Source: Lachnospiraceae bacterium
GTDB taxonomy: Bacteria; Bacillota; Clostridia; Lachnospirales; Lachnospiraceae
DNA length: 35,514 bases
NCBI GenBank assembly: GCA_029227035.1
Contig: JAQXZD010000034.1
Coordinates: forward strand, 1-35,514
Direction of reading: 5' to 3'
The notes under the pieces are model-generated. The model was not told where the DNA came from and did not search any database. It saw only the letters and a program-made list of their open reading frames with translations. The first letter of the stretch is position 1. Each line of letters opens with the position of its first letter. Below are positions 1-7,567 of the stretch, piece by piece. A program made the position numbers and the translations under genes.

Positions 1-2
1 CG

Positions 3-365
3 ATTCTTGCAAAAGTGGGAATTGAGGGGGTGAATTCAAATCTGGCAACGGCAATCCGGACGGTTGTTGTGGTGGGCATGGCATGGCTTATGGTATTTCT
101 GACGCATCAGCAGGGTGGAATTGCGGATATCGGAAAGAAAAGCTGGATATTTCTGATTTTATCGGGACTGGCAACCGGCGCATCCTGGCTGTGCTATTAC
201 AAGGCATTGCAGATTGGGGAGGCATCCAAGGTGGTTCCGATTGACAAAATGAGCGTTGTGATTACGCTGATTCTGGCATTTGTGTTTCTGCATGAGCAGT
301 TCACCTGGAAATCGGCAGTGGGCTCCGTACTGATTACTGCCGGAACCTTGTTTATGGTGTTGTAA
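3..365 (+). CDS. EamA/DMT-family membrane transporter, 3' part
   Basis: The reading frame is open to the window edge, so the N-terminus is missing; about 120 residues are visible. They contain four hydrophobic spans, roughly at residues 14-30, 45-67, 77-97 and 100-120, and the pattern G-L-A-T-G-A-S-W-L-C-Y-Y-K-A-L followed by I-G-E-A-S-K-V-V-P-I-D-K, which is characteristic of EamA (DUF6) domains of the drug/metabolite transporter superfamily. Clostridia commonly encode single-EamA proteins of about 140 residues that probably act as dimers, and the fragment fits the end of one. The substrate cannot be told from sequence. A GTG at 15 could be taken for a start, but the frame continues upstream with sensible residues (I-L-A-K), so it is more likely internal. 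The stop codon overlaps the -35 box of the next promoter. Confidence 0.8.
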   Translation: MLAKVGIEGVNSNLATAIRTVVVVGMAWLMVFLTHQQGGIADIGKKSWIFLILSGLATGASWLCYYKALQIGEASKVVPIDKMSVVITLILAFVFLHEQFTWKSAVGSVLITAGTLFMVL

Positions 366-388
366 TTTCGGACAAGTTTGGCTATAAT
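360..388 (+). promoter_or_regulatory. Sigma-A-type promoter for the small membrane gene and alaS
   Basis: TTGTAA at 360-365 and a perfect TATAAT at 383-388 are separated by exactly 17 nt. The expected start point is about 395, giving a leader of only about 30 nt before the 49-residue ORF. There is no room for, and no sign of, a T-box leader, although alanyl-tRNA synthetase genes in Firmicutes often have one. Confidence 0.7.
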
Positions 389-424
389 TAAAGCAGACAT
401 TATTGTTTATGCGGAGGTGGCAGG

Positions 425-574
425 ATGGAATTTTTATTATGTATTGCACAGTATCTTTTGGAGATGATTGTAATTATTGCAGTCGGTGCTCTTGGGGGAT
501 TTATAGGAATTAAGCTTCGCAAACGCAAGGATGCGAAAGTGGCTGCACAACAGGCAGACACGACAAATGAATAA
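425..574 (+). CDS. Small single-span membrane protein, 49 aa, upstream of alaS
   Basis: ATG at 425 follows a strong GGAGG site (412-416) at normal spacing. The product has a hydrophobic segment at about residues 3-29 that includes a small-residue stretch (A-V-G-A-L-G-G-F-I-G). A basic K-L-R-K-R-K cluster comes next, then a polar tail ending in T-T-N-E. This predicts one transmembrane helix with the positive cytoplasmic end at the C-terminus. It ends 18 nt before the alaS start and shares the alaS promoter. I do not recognise a named family; similar tiny ORFs are often left unannotated. The good ribosome site, codon pattern and membrane topology make it a real gene, but its function is unknown. 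Confidence 0.7.
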   Translation: MEFLLCIAQYLLEMIVIIAVGALGGFIGIKLRKRKDAKVAAQQADTTNE

Positions 575-592
575 ATTTTGGAGGAATTCGTA

Positions 593-3253
593 ATGAAGAA
601 GAGTTATGGCGTGAATGAACTGCGCCGCATGTACTTAAACTTCTTTGAGAGCAAGGGACACCTTGCCATGAAGAGTTTTTCACTGGTACCACACAATGAC
701 AACAGTTTACTGCTGATTAATGCGGGAATGGCGCCGCTTAAGCCATATTTTACAGGACAGGAGATTCCACCAAGGACACGTGTGACCACGTGCCAGAAGT
801 GCGTGAGAACCGGAGATATTGAAAATGTCGGCAAGACAGCCAGACATCTGACCTTTTTCGAGATGCTGGGTAACTTCTCTTTCGGAGATTACTTTAAGCA
901 TGAGGCAATTGCCTGGTCATGGGAGTTTCTGACACAGGTGTTGGGTCTGGAAGCAGACAGACTTTATCCGTCCATCTATGGAGAGGATGATGAGGCCTTT
1001 GATATCTGGACGAAGGAAATCGGAGTGCCGGCAGACAGAATTACCCGTTTTTACAGAGATCCTGAGACCGGAGAGTGTGATAACTTCTGGGAGCATGGTG
1101 CGGGACCGTGCGGACCATGTTCGGAGATTTATTATGACAGGGGAGAAAAGTACGGCTGCGGCGGCCCGGATTGTAAGGTGGGTTGTGAATGTGACCGCTT
1201 TATGGAAGTCTGGAACAACGTCTTTACCCAGTTTGAAGGAGACGGCAAGGGCGGCTATACAGAGCTTTCCCAGAAAAACATTGATACCGGTATGGGACTG
1301 GAGCGTCTGGCAGTGGTAATGCAGGATGTGGATTCCGTATTTGATATTGATACCATGAAAGCAATTCGGGACAAAATCTGCGAGATGTCCGGAAAAACCT
1401 ATCAGACTGACGCCATGGATGATGTTTCCATCCGTCTGATTACGGATCATATCCGTTCTGCCACATTTCTGGTATCGGATGGCGTTATGCCGAGCAATGA
1501 AGGCAGAGGCTATGTGCTTCGCCGTCTGATTCGTCGTGCGGCGCGTCACGGCAGGATACTCGGAATTGACGGACTTTTCCTGGCAAAGCTTTCGGAGACG
1601 GTAATCGGCGAGAGCAAGGACGGTTATCCGGAGCTGGATGAGAAAAAGGATTTCATCTTCAAGGTTCTGACACAGGAAGAGGAAAAGTTTAACAAGACCA
1701 TCGATCAGGGACTTGCCATCTTAAATGACCTGATGGAGGATATGCAGAAAAAGGGAAGCAAGGAGCTGTCCGGAGCAGATACCTTTAAGCTCTATGATAC
1801 ATATGGTTTCCCGGTAGATCTGACGGAAGAGATTCTGGAGGAAAAGGGCTTCTCTTATAATGAGGCTGATTTTAAGGCATGCATGGAGGAGCAGAGGCAG
1901 AAGGCGAGAAGTGCCCGCAAGGTTACAAACTATATGGGTGCGGATGCCACGGTATATGAGCAGATTGACAAGAATATTACGACGGAATTCGTCGGTTATG
2001 AGAAACTTACCGACACTTCAAAGGTTTCGGTACTGACAACGGAGACAGAGCTTGTTGAGGCATTGTCGGACGGAGACAACGGAACCATTATTGTGGACGA
2101 GACTCCGTTCTATGCAACCATGGGCGGACAGCAGGGAGACAAGGGAATCATCCGTTCAGCCGGAGGAACCTTCCAGGTAGAGGATACCGTGAAGCTTCTG
2201 GGCGGAAAGTATGGACATATCGGACATATGACTTCCGGTATGATACGCGTGGGAGAAGAGGTTGAGCTGGTTGTGGATGCGAATCTCAGGGCACAGACCT
2301 GTGCAAACCATTCTGCAACACACCTTATGCAGAAAGCGCTTCGCGAAGTACTCGGAACACATGTGGAGCAGGCAGGTTCTTATCAGGACAGCGAGCGTAC
2401 CAGATTCGACTTTACGCATTTTGCGGCAATGACTCCGGAGGAGCTTGCAAAAGTAGAGGATATGGTTAACGAGAAGATTAACGAGCATCTGGAAGTACGG
2501 ACAGACATCATGACTGTGGATGAGGCAAAGAAGACCGGAGCCATGGCACTTTTCGGAGAAAAGTACGGCGAGAAGGTTCGTGTTGTATCCATGGGCGATT
2601 TTTCAAAAGAGTTCTGTGGCGGTACCCATGTGAAGAATACCGGAGACATCAAAGCCTTTAAGATATTGTCGGAGAGCGGTGTTGCTGCGGGAGTGCGTCG
2701 TATAGAAGCACTGACCGGAGACAATGTACTGGCTTATTACAAGAAGATGGAGACGGAACTTATGGAGGCCGCAAAAGCAGTAAAGGCAACTCCTTCCAAT
2801 CTTTTGGAGCGTCTGGAGCATCTTACGGCAGAGCTGAAAGCCCTTCAGAGCGAGAATGAATCCTTAAAGAGCAAGGCAGCACAGGATGCCCTTGGGGATG
2901 TTATGGATCAGGTAAAGGAAGTCAACGGAGTGAAGCTTCTGGCTACCGGCGTTGCAGGCGTGGATATGAACGGTCTGCGTGACCTTGGCGATCAGCTTAA
3001 GGGCAAGCTTGGCGAGGGCGTGGTTGTTCTGGCTTCCGAGTGTGACGGAAAAGTCAGTCTGGTGGCAATGGCTACGGATGGAGCAATTAAGCAGGGAGCC
3101 CATGCAGGCAACCTGATCAAGGCGATTGCAGGAAAAGTCGGCGGTGGCGGCGGCGGAAGACCGAATATGGCACAGGCAGGCGGCAAGAATCCTGCCGGTA
3201 TCCCGGATGCGATTGCAGAAGCGGAGACGGCATTGGCGGCAATGTTGAAATAG
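593..3253 (+). CDS. alaS: Alanyl-tRNA synthetase
   Basis: This cytoplasmic class II enzyme attaches alanine to tRNA-Ala and clears mischarged serine or glycine. The 886 residues match the usual bacterial length of about 870-890. The N-terminal aminoacylation core shows F-F-E-M-L-G-N-F-S-F-G-D-Y-F-K (motif 2 region) and G-M-G-L-E-R at about residues 233-238 (motif 3). The editing domain carries the zinc/editing residues N-H-S-A-T-H-L near residue 573 and C-G-G-T-H-V near residue 674. The C-terminal C-Ala domain ends in the glycine-rich block G-G-G-G-G-G-R-P before A-Q-A-G-G. I chose ATG 593 rather than the in-frame TTG at 578, because that TTG lies on the ribosome binding site GGAGG (580-584). 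All key motifs are intact. The next gene follows after 20 nt, so alaS may head a longer transcript. Confidence 0.98.
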   Translation: MKKSYGVNELRRMYLNFFESKGHLAMKSFSLVPHNDNSLLLINAGMAPLKPYFTGQEIPPRTRVTTCQKCVRTGDIENVGKTARHLTFFEMLGNFSFGDYFKHEAIAWSWEFLTQVLGLEADRLYPSIYGEDDEAFDIWTKEIGVPADRITRFYRDPETGECDNFWEHGAGPCGPCSEIYYDRGEKYGCGGPDCKVGCECDRFMEVWNNVFTQFEGDGKGGYTELSQKNIDTGMGLERLAVVMQDVDSVFDIDTMKAIRDKICEMSGKTYQTDAMDDVSIRLITDHIRSATFLVSDGVMPSNEGRGYVLRRLIRRAARHGRILGIDGLFLAKLSETVIGESKDGYPELDEKKDFIFKVLTQEEEKFNKTIDQGLAILNDLMEDMQKKGSKELSGADTFKLYDTYGFPVDLTEEILEEKGFSYNEADFKACMEEQRQKARSARKVTNYMGADATVYEQIDKNITTEFVGYEKLTDTSKVSVLTTETELVEALSDGDNGTIIVDETPFYATMGGQQGDKGIIRSAGGTFQVEDTVKLLGGKYGHIGHMTSGMIRVGEEVELVVDANLRAQTCANHSATHLMQKALREVLGTHVEQAGSYQDSERTRFDFTHFAAMTPEELAKVEDMVNEKINEHLEVRTDIMTVDEAKKTGAMALFGEKYGEKVRVVSMGDFSKEFCGGTHVKNTGDIKAFKILSESGVAAGVRRIEALTGDNVLAYYKKMETELMEAAKAVKATPSNLLERLEHLTAELKALQSENESLKSKAAQDALGDVMDQVKEVNGVKLLATGVAGVDMNGLRDLGDQLKGKLGEGVVVLASECDGKVSLVAMATDGAIKQGAHAGNLIKAIAGKVGGGGGGRPNMAQAGGKNPAGIPDAIAEAETALAAMLK

Positions 3254-3273
3254 AGATAAGCAGGAGAATAAAA

Positions 3274-4083
3274 GTGGAAAGTAATCAGGTGACCATCCTT
3301 GGAGCAAGAGGCAGCGTTCCCGTCAGCGGGGCGCAGTACTCTTTGTACGGTGGCGCGACGCCCTGTGTGCTGGTGGAGACAGATGCGGCGGCATTGGTAT
3401 TTGATGCAGGAACAGGCTTGAACAATTTACCGCAGCGTGTGATGAAAAAATATAAGAAACTGCATATTTTTTTATCGCATTTGCATCTGGACCATCTGCT
3501 TGGGATTCCCATGAGTCCGGTGCTGTTCGATGAATCCTTTGAGGTTGTTTTTTATGCGGAGGATGCCGGTGCAGCCAAAAATGCCTTGCGGCAGATGATG
3601 GAGAGACCTCTTTGGCCGGTAGGACCGGAGGTGTTTTCGGCGAAGGTTGATTTCAGGAGCATCGGAGAGGGCTCCTGCAGAATCCCGGACAGTCCGGTTA
3701 CAGTTCATGCAATGCGGACGGCTCACCCCGGGGGAGCATTGGCTTTTCGAACCGAATGGGAAGGGAAAAGTCTGGTGTACGCCACGGATTGCGAGCTGGA
3801 TGCTTCCGGCAGCAGACAGATGGAGAAATTTGCCGCAGATACACAGCTTTTTATTCTGGACGCACAATATACAAAAGAAGAATATGAAAAATGCAGAGGG
3901 TATGGACATTCTTATATACAGAATTCTGCAGCTGTGATTGAAGGCAGTCATGCAACGAGAGGGCTTTTGTTTCATCATGCACCGACGCACACGGATGAAC
4001 AACTGCAGGGTATGGAACAAAAGCTGCAGCAAAAGTGGAGCAACATTGGATTTGCAAAAGAAGGAGAACAGATACCGCTATGA
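3274..4083 (+). CDS. Metallo-beta-lactamase-fold hydrolase (cyclic phosphodiesterase-like)
   Basis: The 269-residue protein starts at GTG 3274 behind an AGGAG site (3262-3266). It opens with G-A-R-G-S-V-P-V and Y-G-G-A-T-P-C-V, the entry of the COG1235/Lactamase_B_2 type of the superfamily. The metal-binding motif H-L-H-L-D-H is at about residues 69-74, with further ligands likely in T-A-H-P-G-G, Y-A-T-D-C-E and H-H-A-P-T-H near residues 234-239. Relatives hydrolyse cyclic nucleotide or phosphoribosyl cyclic phosphate bonds and are often fused to signalling domains; the substrate here is not known. Its stop overlaps the start of the HD-GYP gene by 4 nt (ATGA), so the two are almost certainly translated together. 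That pairing makes a role in cyclic-nucleotide turnover plausible, but this is inference. Confidence 0.85.
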   Translation: MESNQVTILGARGSVPVSGAQYSLYGGATPCVLVETDAAALVFDAGTGLNNLPQRVMKKYKKLHIFLSHLHLDHLLGIPMSPVLFDESFEVVFYAEDAGAAKNALRQMMERPLWPVGPEVFSAKVDFRSIGEGSCRIPDSPVTVHAMRTAHPGGALAFRTEWEGKSLVYATDCELDASGSRQMEKFAADTQLFILDAQYTKEEYEKCRGYGHSYIQNSAAVIEGSHATRGLLFHHAPTHTDEQLQGMEQKLQQKWSNIGFAKEGEQIPL

Positions 4084-5528
4084 AAGAGGATGTACTTCAG
4101 AAAATTTTGAATGTTGGAATTGCATTGTCAAAGGAAAAGGATATCAATTGCCTCCTGGAACAAATTCTGACTGCGGCTATGGACATTACGAATTGTGATG
4201 CAGGAACCCTGTATATCAGGAACAAAGATGTTCTGGAATTTAAGATTATGATTACAAGATCCAGAGAAATTCATCAGGGCGGGAGCGGAGATGCGATTAC
4301 AATGCCTCCGGTGCCGTTGTCCCAGGAGAATGTCTGTGCCTGCGGGGTGTTGTATCACCATCTGATTAATATTCCGAGTGTGTATGTGGATTCCACTTAT
4401 GACTTTTCAGGTCCTCGGAAATATGATGCTCTTACCGGATATCAGACCCAAACCATGATGGTTGTTCCGATGGAGGATGATAACGGCAGAGTCATCGGTG
4501 TGCTGCAACTGATTAATGCGATGGATGATGAGGGCAATGTCATCTCATTTCAAAAAGAGTATGAGCAGATTATTTTATCCCTGAGTTCACAGGCGGCAAT
4601 CTGCCTGATGAACCGGAAATATGCTCTGCGAATTATAGAAATGTTGGATTCCTTTGTGGGAGTTATGACGACGGCGATTGATGAGAGATCTTCGTATACT
4701 GCAAATCATACACGGAATATGGCAGCCTATGCAGAGAACTTTGTGGAGTGGCTGAATCGACAGGAAACAGACTGGACTTTTAGCGAAAAAGAAAAGTATG
4801 TTTTTATGATGAGTGTGCGGCTGCATGATATCGGAAAACTGATTACCCCTGCGGAGATTATGGATAAGCAGGACCGGTTGGGAAACAATTATGTCAAGGT
4901 GATGGACCGTCTGGAAAAAATCCGGTTACTGACAAGAATTGCAAGGCTTCAGAAAGACATTGGAGAAAAAGAAGAGCAGGAGCTTTTGCATAAGGTACAG
5001 AGTGCAAAAGACCTGGTAGATAAAGTGAATAAAACAGGGTATCTGACGGATGAACTGGCAGAACAGATAGAGGTACTGTCGGAACAGACCTATCGGGAAG
5101 AAGACGGCACGGAATATCCGTGGATTACCCCGGAGGAAAAGGAACAGCTTTTGATTCGCAAGGGAACACTAACGAAGGAAGAACGTCAGATTATGCAGGA
5201 ACACGTGGAAATGACACGGGTTATGCTGGAACAGATGGCGTTTGGGGAAGAGTATAAGGATGTTGTGACTTTTGCGGCGCAGCATCATGAGCGTCTCAAC
5301 GGAAGCGGTTACCCGAAGGGATTAAAGGCGGACAAAATCGGAAAAGAAGTTCGCCTTTTGGCGATTATTGATATATTTGAGGCACTGACGGCGAGAGACC
5401 GTCCTTACAAAAAGGCGATGCCTGCAGAGAAAGCACTGGGTATTTTGTACGATATGGCACAGCAGGGCGAACTTGATGCGGAGATACTGGCGTTGTTTGA
5501 ACAGAGCAAGGCATGGCAATGCGAATAG
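4080..5528 (+). CDS. GAF + HD-GYP cyclic-di-GMP phosphodiesterase
   Basis: The 482-residue cytoplasmic protein has an N-terminal GAF domain (about residues 15-165, with C-D-A-G-T-L-Y and V-I-G-V-L-Q-L-I-N-A) and a C-terminal HD-GYP domain. The metal site is visible as H-T-R-N-M near residue 217, H-D-I-G-K at 249-253, and H-H-E-R-L-N-G-S-G-Y-P from residue 402. HD-GYP domains linearise c-di-GMP and often hydrolyse pGpG. About 150 residues separate the HD pair from the HHE motif, where about 65-70 is usual, so there is an insert of roughly 85 charged residues between D-K-Q-D-R-L and K-G-T-L-T-K-E-E-R. ATG 4080 is chosen over an upstream TTG at 4035 because GGAG lies at normal distance and the start couples to the previous stop. 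The GAF ligand is unknown. Confidence 0.92.
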   Translation: MKEDVLQKILNVGIALSKEKDINCLLEQILTAAMDITNCDAGTLYIRNKDVLEFKIMITRSREIHQGGSGDAITMPPVPLSQENVCACGVLYHHLINIPSVYVDSTYDFSGPRKYDALTGYQTQTMMVVPMEDDNGRVIGVLQLINAMDDEGNVISFQKEYEQIILSLSSQAAICLMNRKYALRIIEMLDSFVGVMTTAIDERSSYTANHTRNMAAYAENFVEWLNRQETDWTFSEKEKYVFMMSVRLHDIGKLITPAEIMDKQDRLGNNYVKVMDRLEKIRLLTRIARLQKDIGEKEEQELLHKVQSAKDLVDKVNKTGYLTDELAEQIEVLSEQTYREEDGTEYPWITPEEKEQLLIRKGTLTKEERQIMQEHVEMTRVMLEQMAFGEEYKDVVTFAAQHHERLNGSGYPKGLKADKIGKEVRLLAIIDIFEALTARDRPYKKAMPAEKALGILYDMAQQGELDAEILALFEQSKAWQCE

Positions 5529-5560
5529 AATGTGATACAAAAGAGAGGAAAAACATAAAA

Positions 5561-7549
5561 ATGAAGAGAACGAAGGCAGGAAGACTGCTTAGCTTTCTGA
5601 TGAGTGTTTTATTGGTGATATCTGCGGCAGTACCGGTGCAGGCGGCCACGGCAAGGGCAACCACCATGAAGCTGGAAAAAACGGTGGGAAGTGTCAGCGT
5701 AAAGACACAGAGTGGTTCTGCGCGTAAGATTTCAGAAGGCATGCGTCTGTATAATGGCAATACCGTGAAGACCGCAAAGGCAAGTTATGCCTATATCAGT
5801 CTTGACAGCAGTAAAGCAGTAAAGCTGGATGAAAAATCAAAGACGACTCTCCGGCAAAAAAACAAAAAATTGGAGCTTCTGCTCAAGTCCGGCAAGTTGT
5901 TTTTTAACGTCAGTACAAAGTTGAAAGATGATGAGAGCATGAATGTCAGGACATCCACCATGGTTACCGGAGTCAGAGGAACCTGTGGAGTTGTGGAGAA
6001 TATATCCTCGGACAGCTCTAAGCTGTATCTGCTGGAAGGACGGGTTTCCTTAGGCGGGAAGAATCCGGTTACGGTTCATGGAGGACAGATGGCAACGGTA
6101 CAGGCATCCGCAAGCGGTGGTATAGTAGTGGAGACCATGAAGGAGACGGATATTCCGAAGTTTGCCATTGAAGAAGTATTAAAGGATCCGGCATTGCAGA
6201 AGCGGATAGAAGACACTACGGATTTAAGTGTTGAGAAGATGGAACAATATTTGAATTCGGAAAGTGATGCTTCGGAGGAAGAAAAGCCGGAGGAACCATC
6301 CGTACCGGTTGTGCCGAGCGAACCGTCCGGGCCGAGTAATACGAACCCATCAAACCCATCCAATCCGGATACTTCAAAGCCGGAGGAGAAGGTGCCGACA
6401 AAAGTGGAAGTGACAGGAACCAATGGGACGGCACAGAATCTTCAGGATGCATTGGACAATGGGGATATTGTGACGATTGCAACAAACGCCAAAGTGCGCG
6501 TGAATGCCGGCGAGACCATCACGGTAGGACAGGATAAAAAACTGGTCATCGGTTCCGGTGCAACACTGTATCTGGCAAGCGGATCATGCTTGCAGATACA
6601 GGGCAAAGAAGGATTGCAACTGGACGGAACGATCGAAGGAAGCAGTGGTTACGGAACGATACAGTTGGGAAGCAGCGACGGCGCGGTCAAGGGAGAAATC
6701 CTGATCAATACCAGCGGGGCAATCCGGGCAGAACAGATAAATCTGAATAATGCAACATTGGAAAATCATGGACTGATTGACATAGGCAGTATGGAAAACA
6801 AAGGACAGGCTGAAATTGTCAACGGAGGATTGATTAAGTTAAAGAATGCATATACGAATACCGGCGCGGCGATTGGTACATACACCGGTACAAAAACAGG
6901 GGTACTTATCAGTAATGATAAGTCCACGGCAATGCCGGAGGATGCCTGCATGGCTCAAGCAGTGAATAATGGTACGGTTTCCGTAATCAAAGAGCGGTGG
7001 TTTTATGCAACGCATCTGAATGCAACCATGGAAAAGTATATGAGTGTCGGACAGGATGACGGGTTTGTGAGAGAAGACACGGATTGGTCTTTCTGCCGGG
7101 ATGTGGTTGTGGATGGGGACATTACCCTGTCCGATATGAGGGCAACTTTAAACGAACACAGTATACAGATAGAATCCGGAAACAGCCTGACTCTTACAAA
7201 TGCAGGTGAAATAACGGGACATGGAGAAGCCCTGATTAAAATGAAAGGCGGAACGCTGACATTGGATGCTACCGGAAATGCCGGAAATGCAGGAACGGCG
7301 GCAACAAGTCGATGTCTGAATAACTCCAACAGCACAGGCTATGTGATAGCAGTGGAACAGCCGTCGACGTTGAACTGGACAGATAAAGATCTTGTATTGC
7401 AGTCCCAAGGCTCTCTGGGACAGATTATTCAGGGACTGGATATCTCGAATCCGGACCAGTGTGCATGGGTGAACACTTCCGGGTACTCCATTGTGGGTCA
7501 GGATAAGGATGTCGGCAGTATATTGCAGTTGAATGCGTCTACACCATAA
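5561..7549 (+). CDS. Secreted FecR-domain protein with C-terminal solenoid
   Basis: The 662-residue product starts at ATG 5561, following GAGAGG (5543-5548); an in-frame ATG at 5513 lies inside the HD-GYP gene. A Sec signal peptide (K-R-T-K-A-G-R, hydrophobic core, cleavage near V-Q-A-A at 26-29) shows export. Residues about 38-190 form a FecR-like domain: G-S-V-S-V-K-T-Q-S-G, an L-Y-N-G-N-T-V-K-T turn, and the T-S-T-M-V-T-G-V-R-G-T stretch. A Pro/Ser/Asn-rich linker follows (about 230-275). The rest is Gly/Asn/Thr-rich with regularly spaced L-x-I, L-x-L and V-x-I strands, consistent with a beta-solenoid. There is no LPxTG or lipobox, so I cannot say how it stays on the surface. FecR-domain proteins are often paired with CHASE2 cyclases; the cyclase is next, 18 nt downstream. 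A sensor or ligand role is inferred. Confidence 0.82.
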   Translation: MKRTKAGRLLSFLMSVLLVISAAVPVQAATARATTMKLEKTVGSVSVKTQSGSARKISEGMRLYNGNTVKTAKASYAYISLDSSKAVKLDEKSKTTLRQKNKKLELLLKSGKLFFNVSTKLKDDESMNVRTSTMVTGVRGTCGVVENISSDSSKLYLLEGRVSLGGKNPVTVHGGQMATVQASASGGIVVETMKETDIPKFAIEEVLKDPALQKRIEDTTDLSVEKMEQYLNSESDASEEEKPEEPSVPVVPSEPSGPSNTNPSNPSNPDTSKPEEKVPTKVEVTGTNGTAQNLQDALDNGDIVTIATNAKVRVNAGETITVGQDKKLVIGSGATLYLASGSCLQIQGKEGLQLDGTIEGSSGYGTIQLGSSDGAVKGEILINTSGAIRAEQINLNNATLENHGLIDIGSMENKGQAEIVNGGLIKLKNAYTNTGAAIGTYTGTKTGVLISNDKSTAMPEDACMAQAVNNGTVSVIKERWFYATHLNATMEKYMSVGQDDGFVREDTDWSFCRDVVVDGDITLSDMRATLNEHSIQIESGNSLTLTNAGEITGHGEALIKMKGGTLTLDATGNAGNAGTAATSRCLNNSNSTGYVIAVEQPSTLNWTDKDLVLQSQGSLGQIIQGLDISNPDQCAWVNTSGYSIVGQDKDVGSILQLNASTP

Positions 7550-7567
7550 CCAAAAGGAGAAGTTCTC

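Noticed and set aside
366-592. Possible T-box riboswitch before alaS
   Set aside because: The leader is too short and is occupied by a 49-residue ORF; no T-box sequence or specifier-like structure is visible.
917-1549. Minus-strand ORF of 210 codons inside alaS
   Set aside because: It lies entirely within the conserved alaS catalytic core and has no motif or start signal; a chance open frame.
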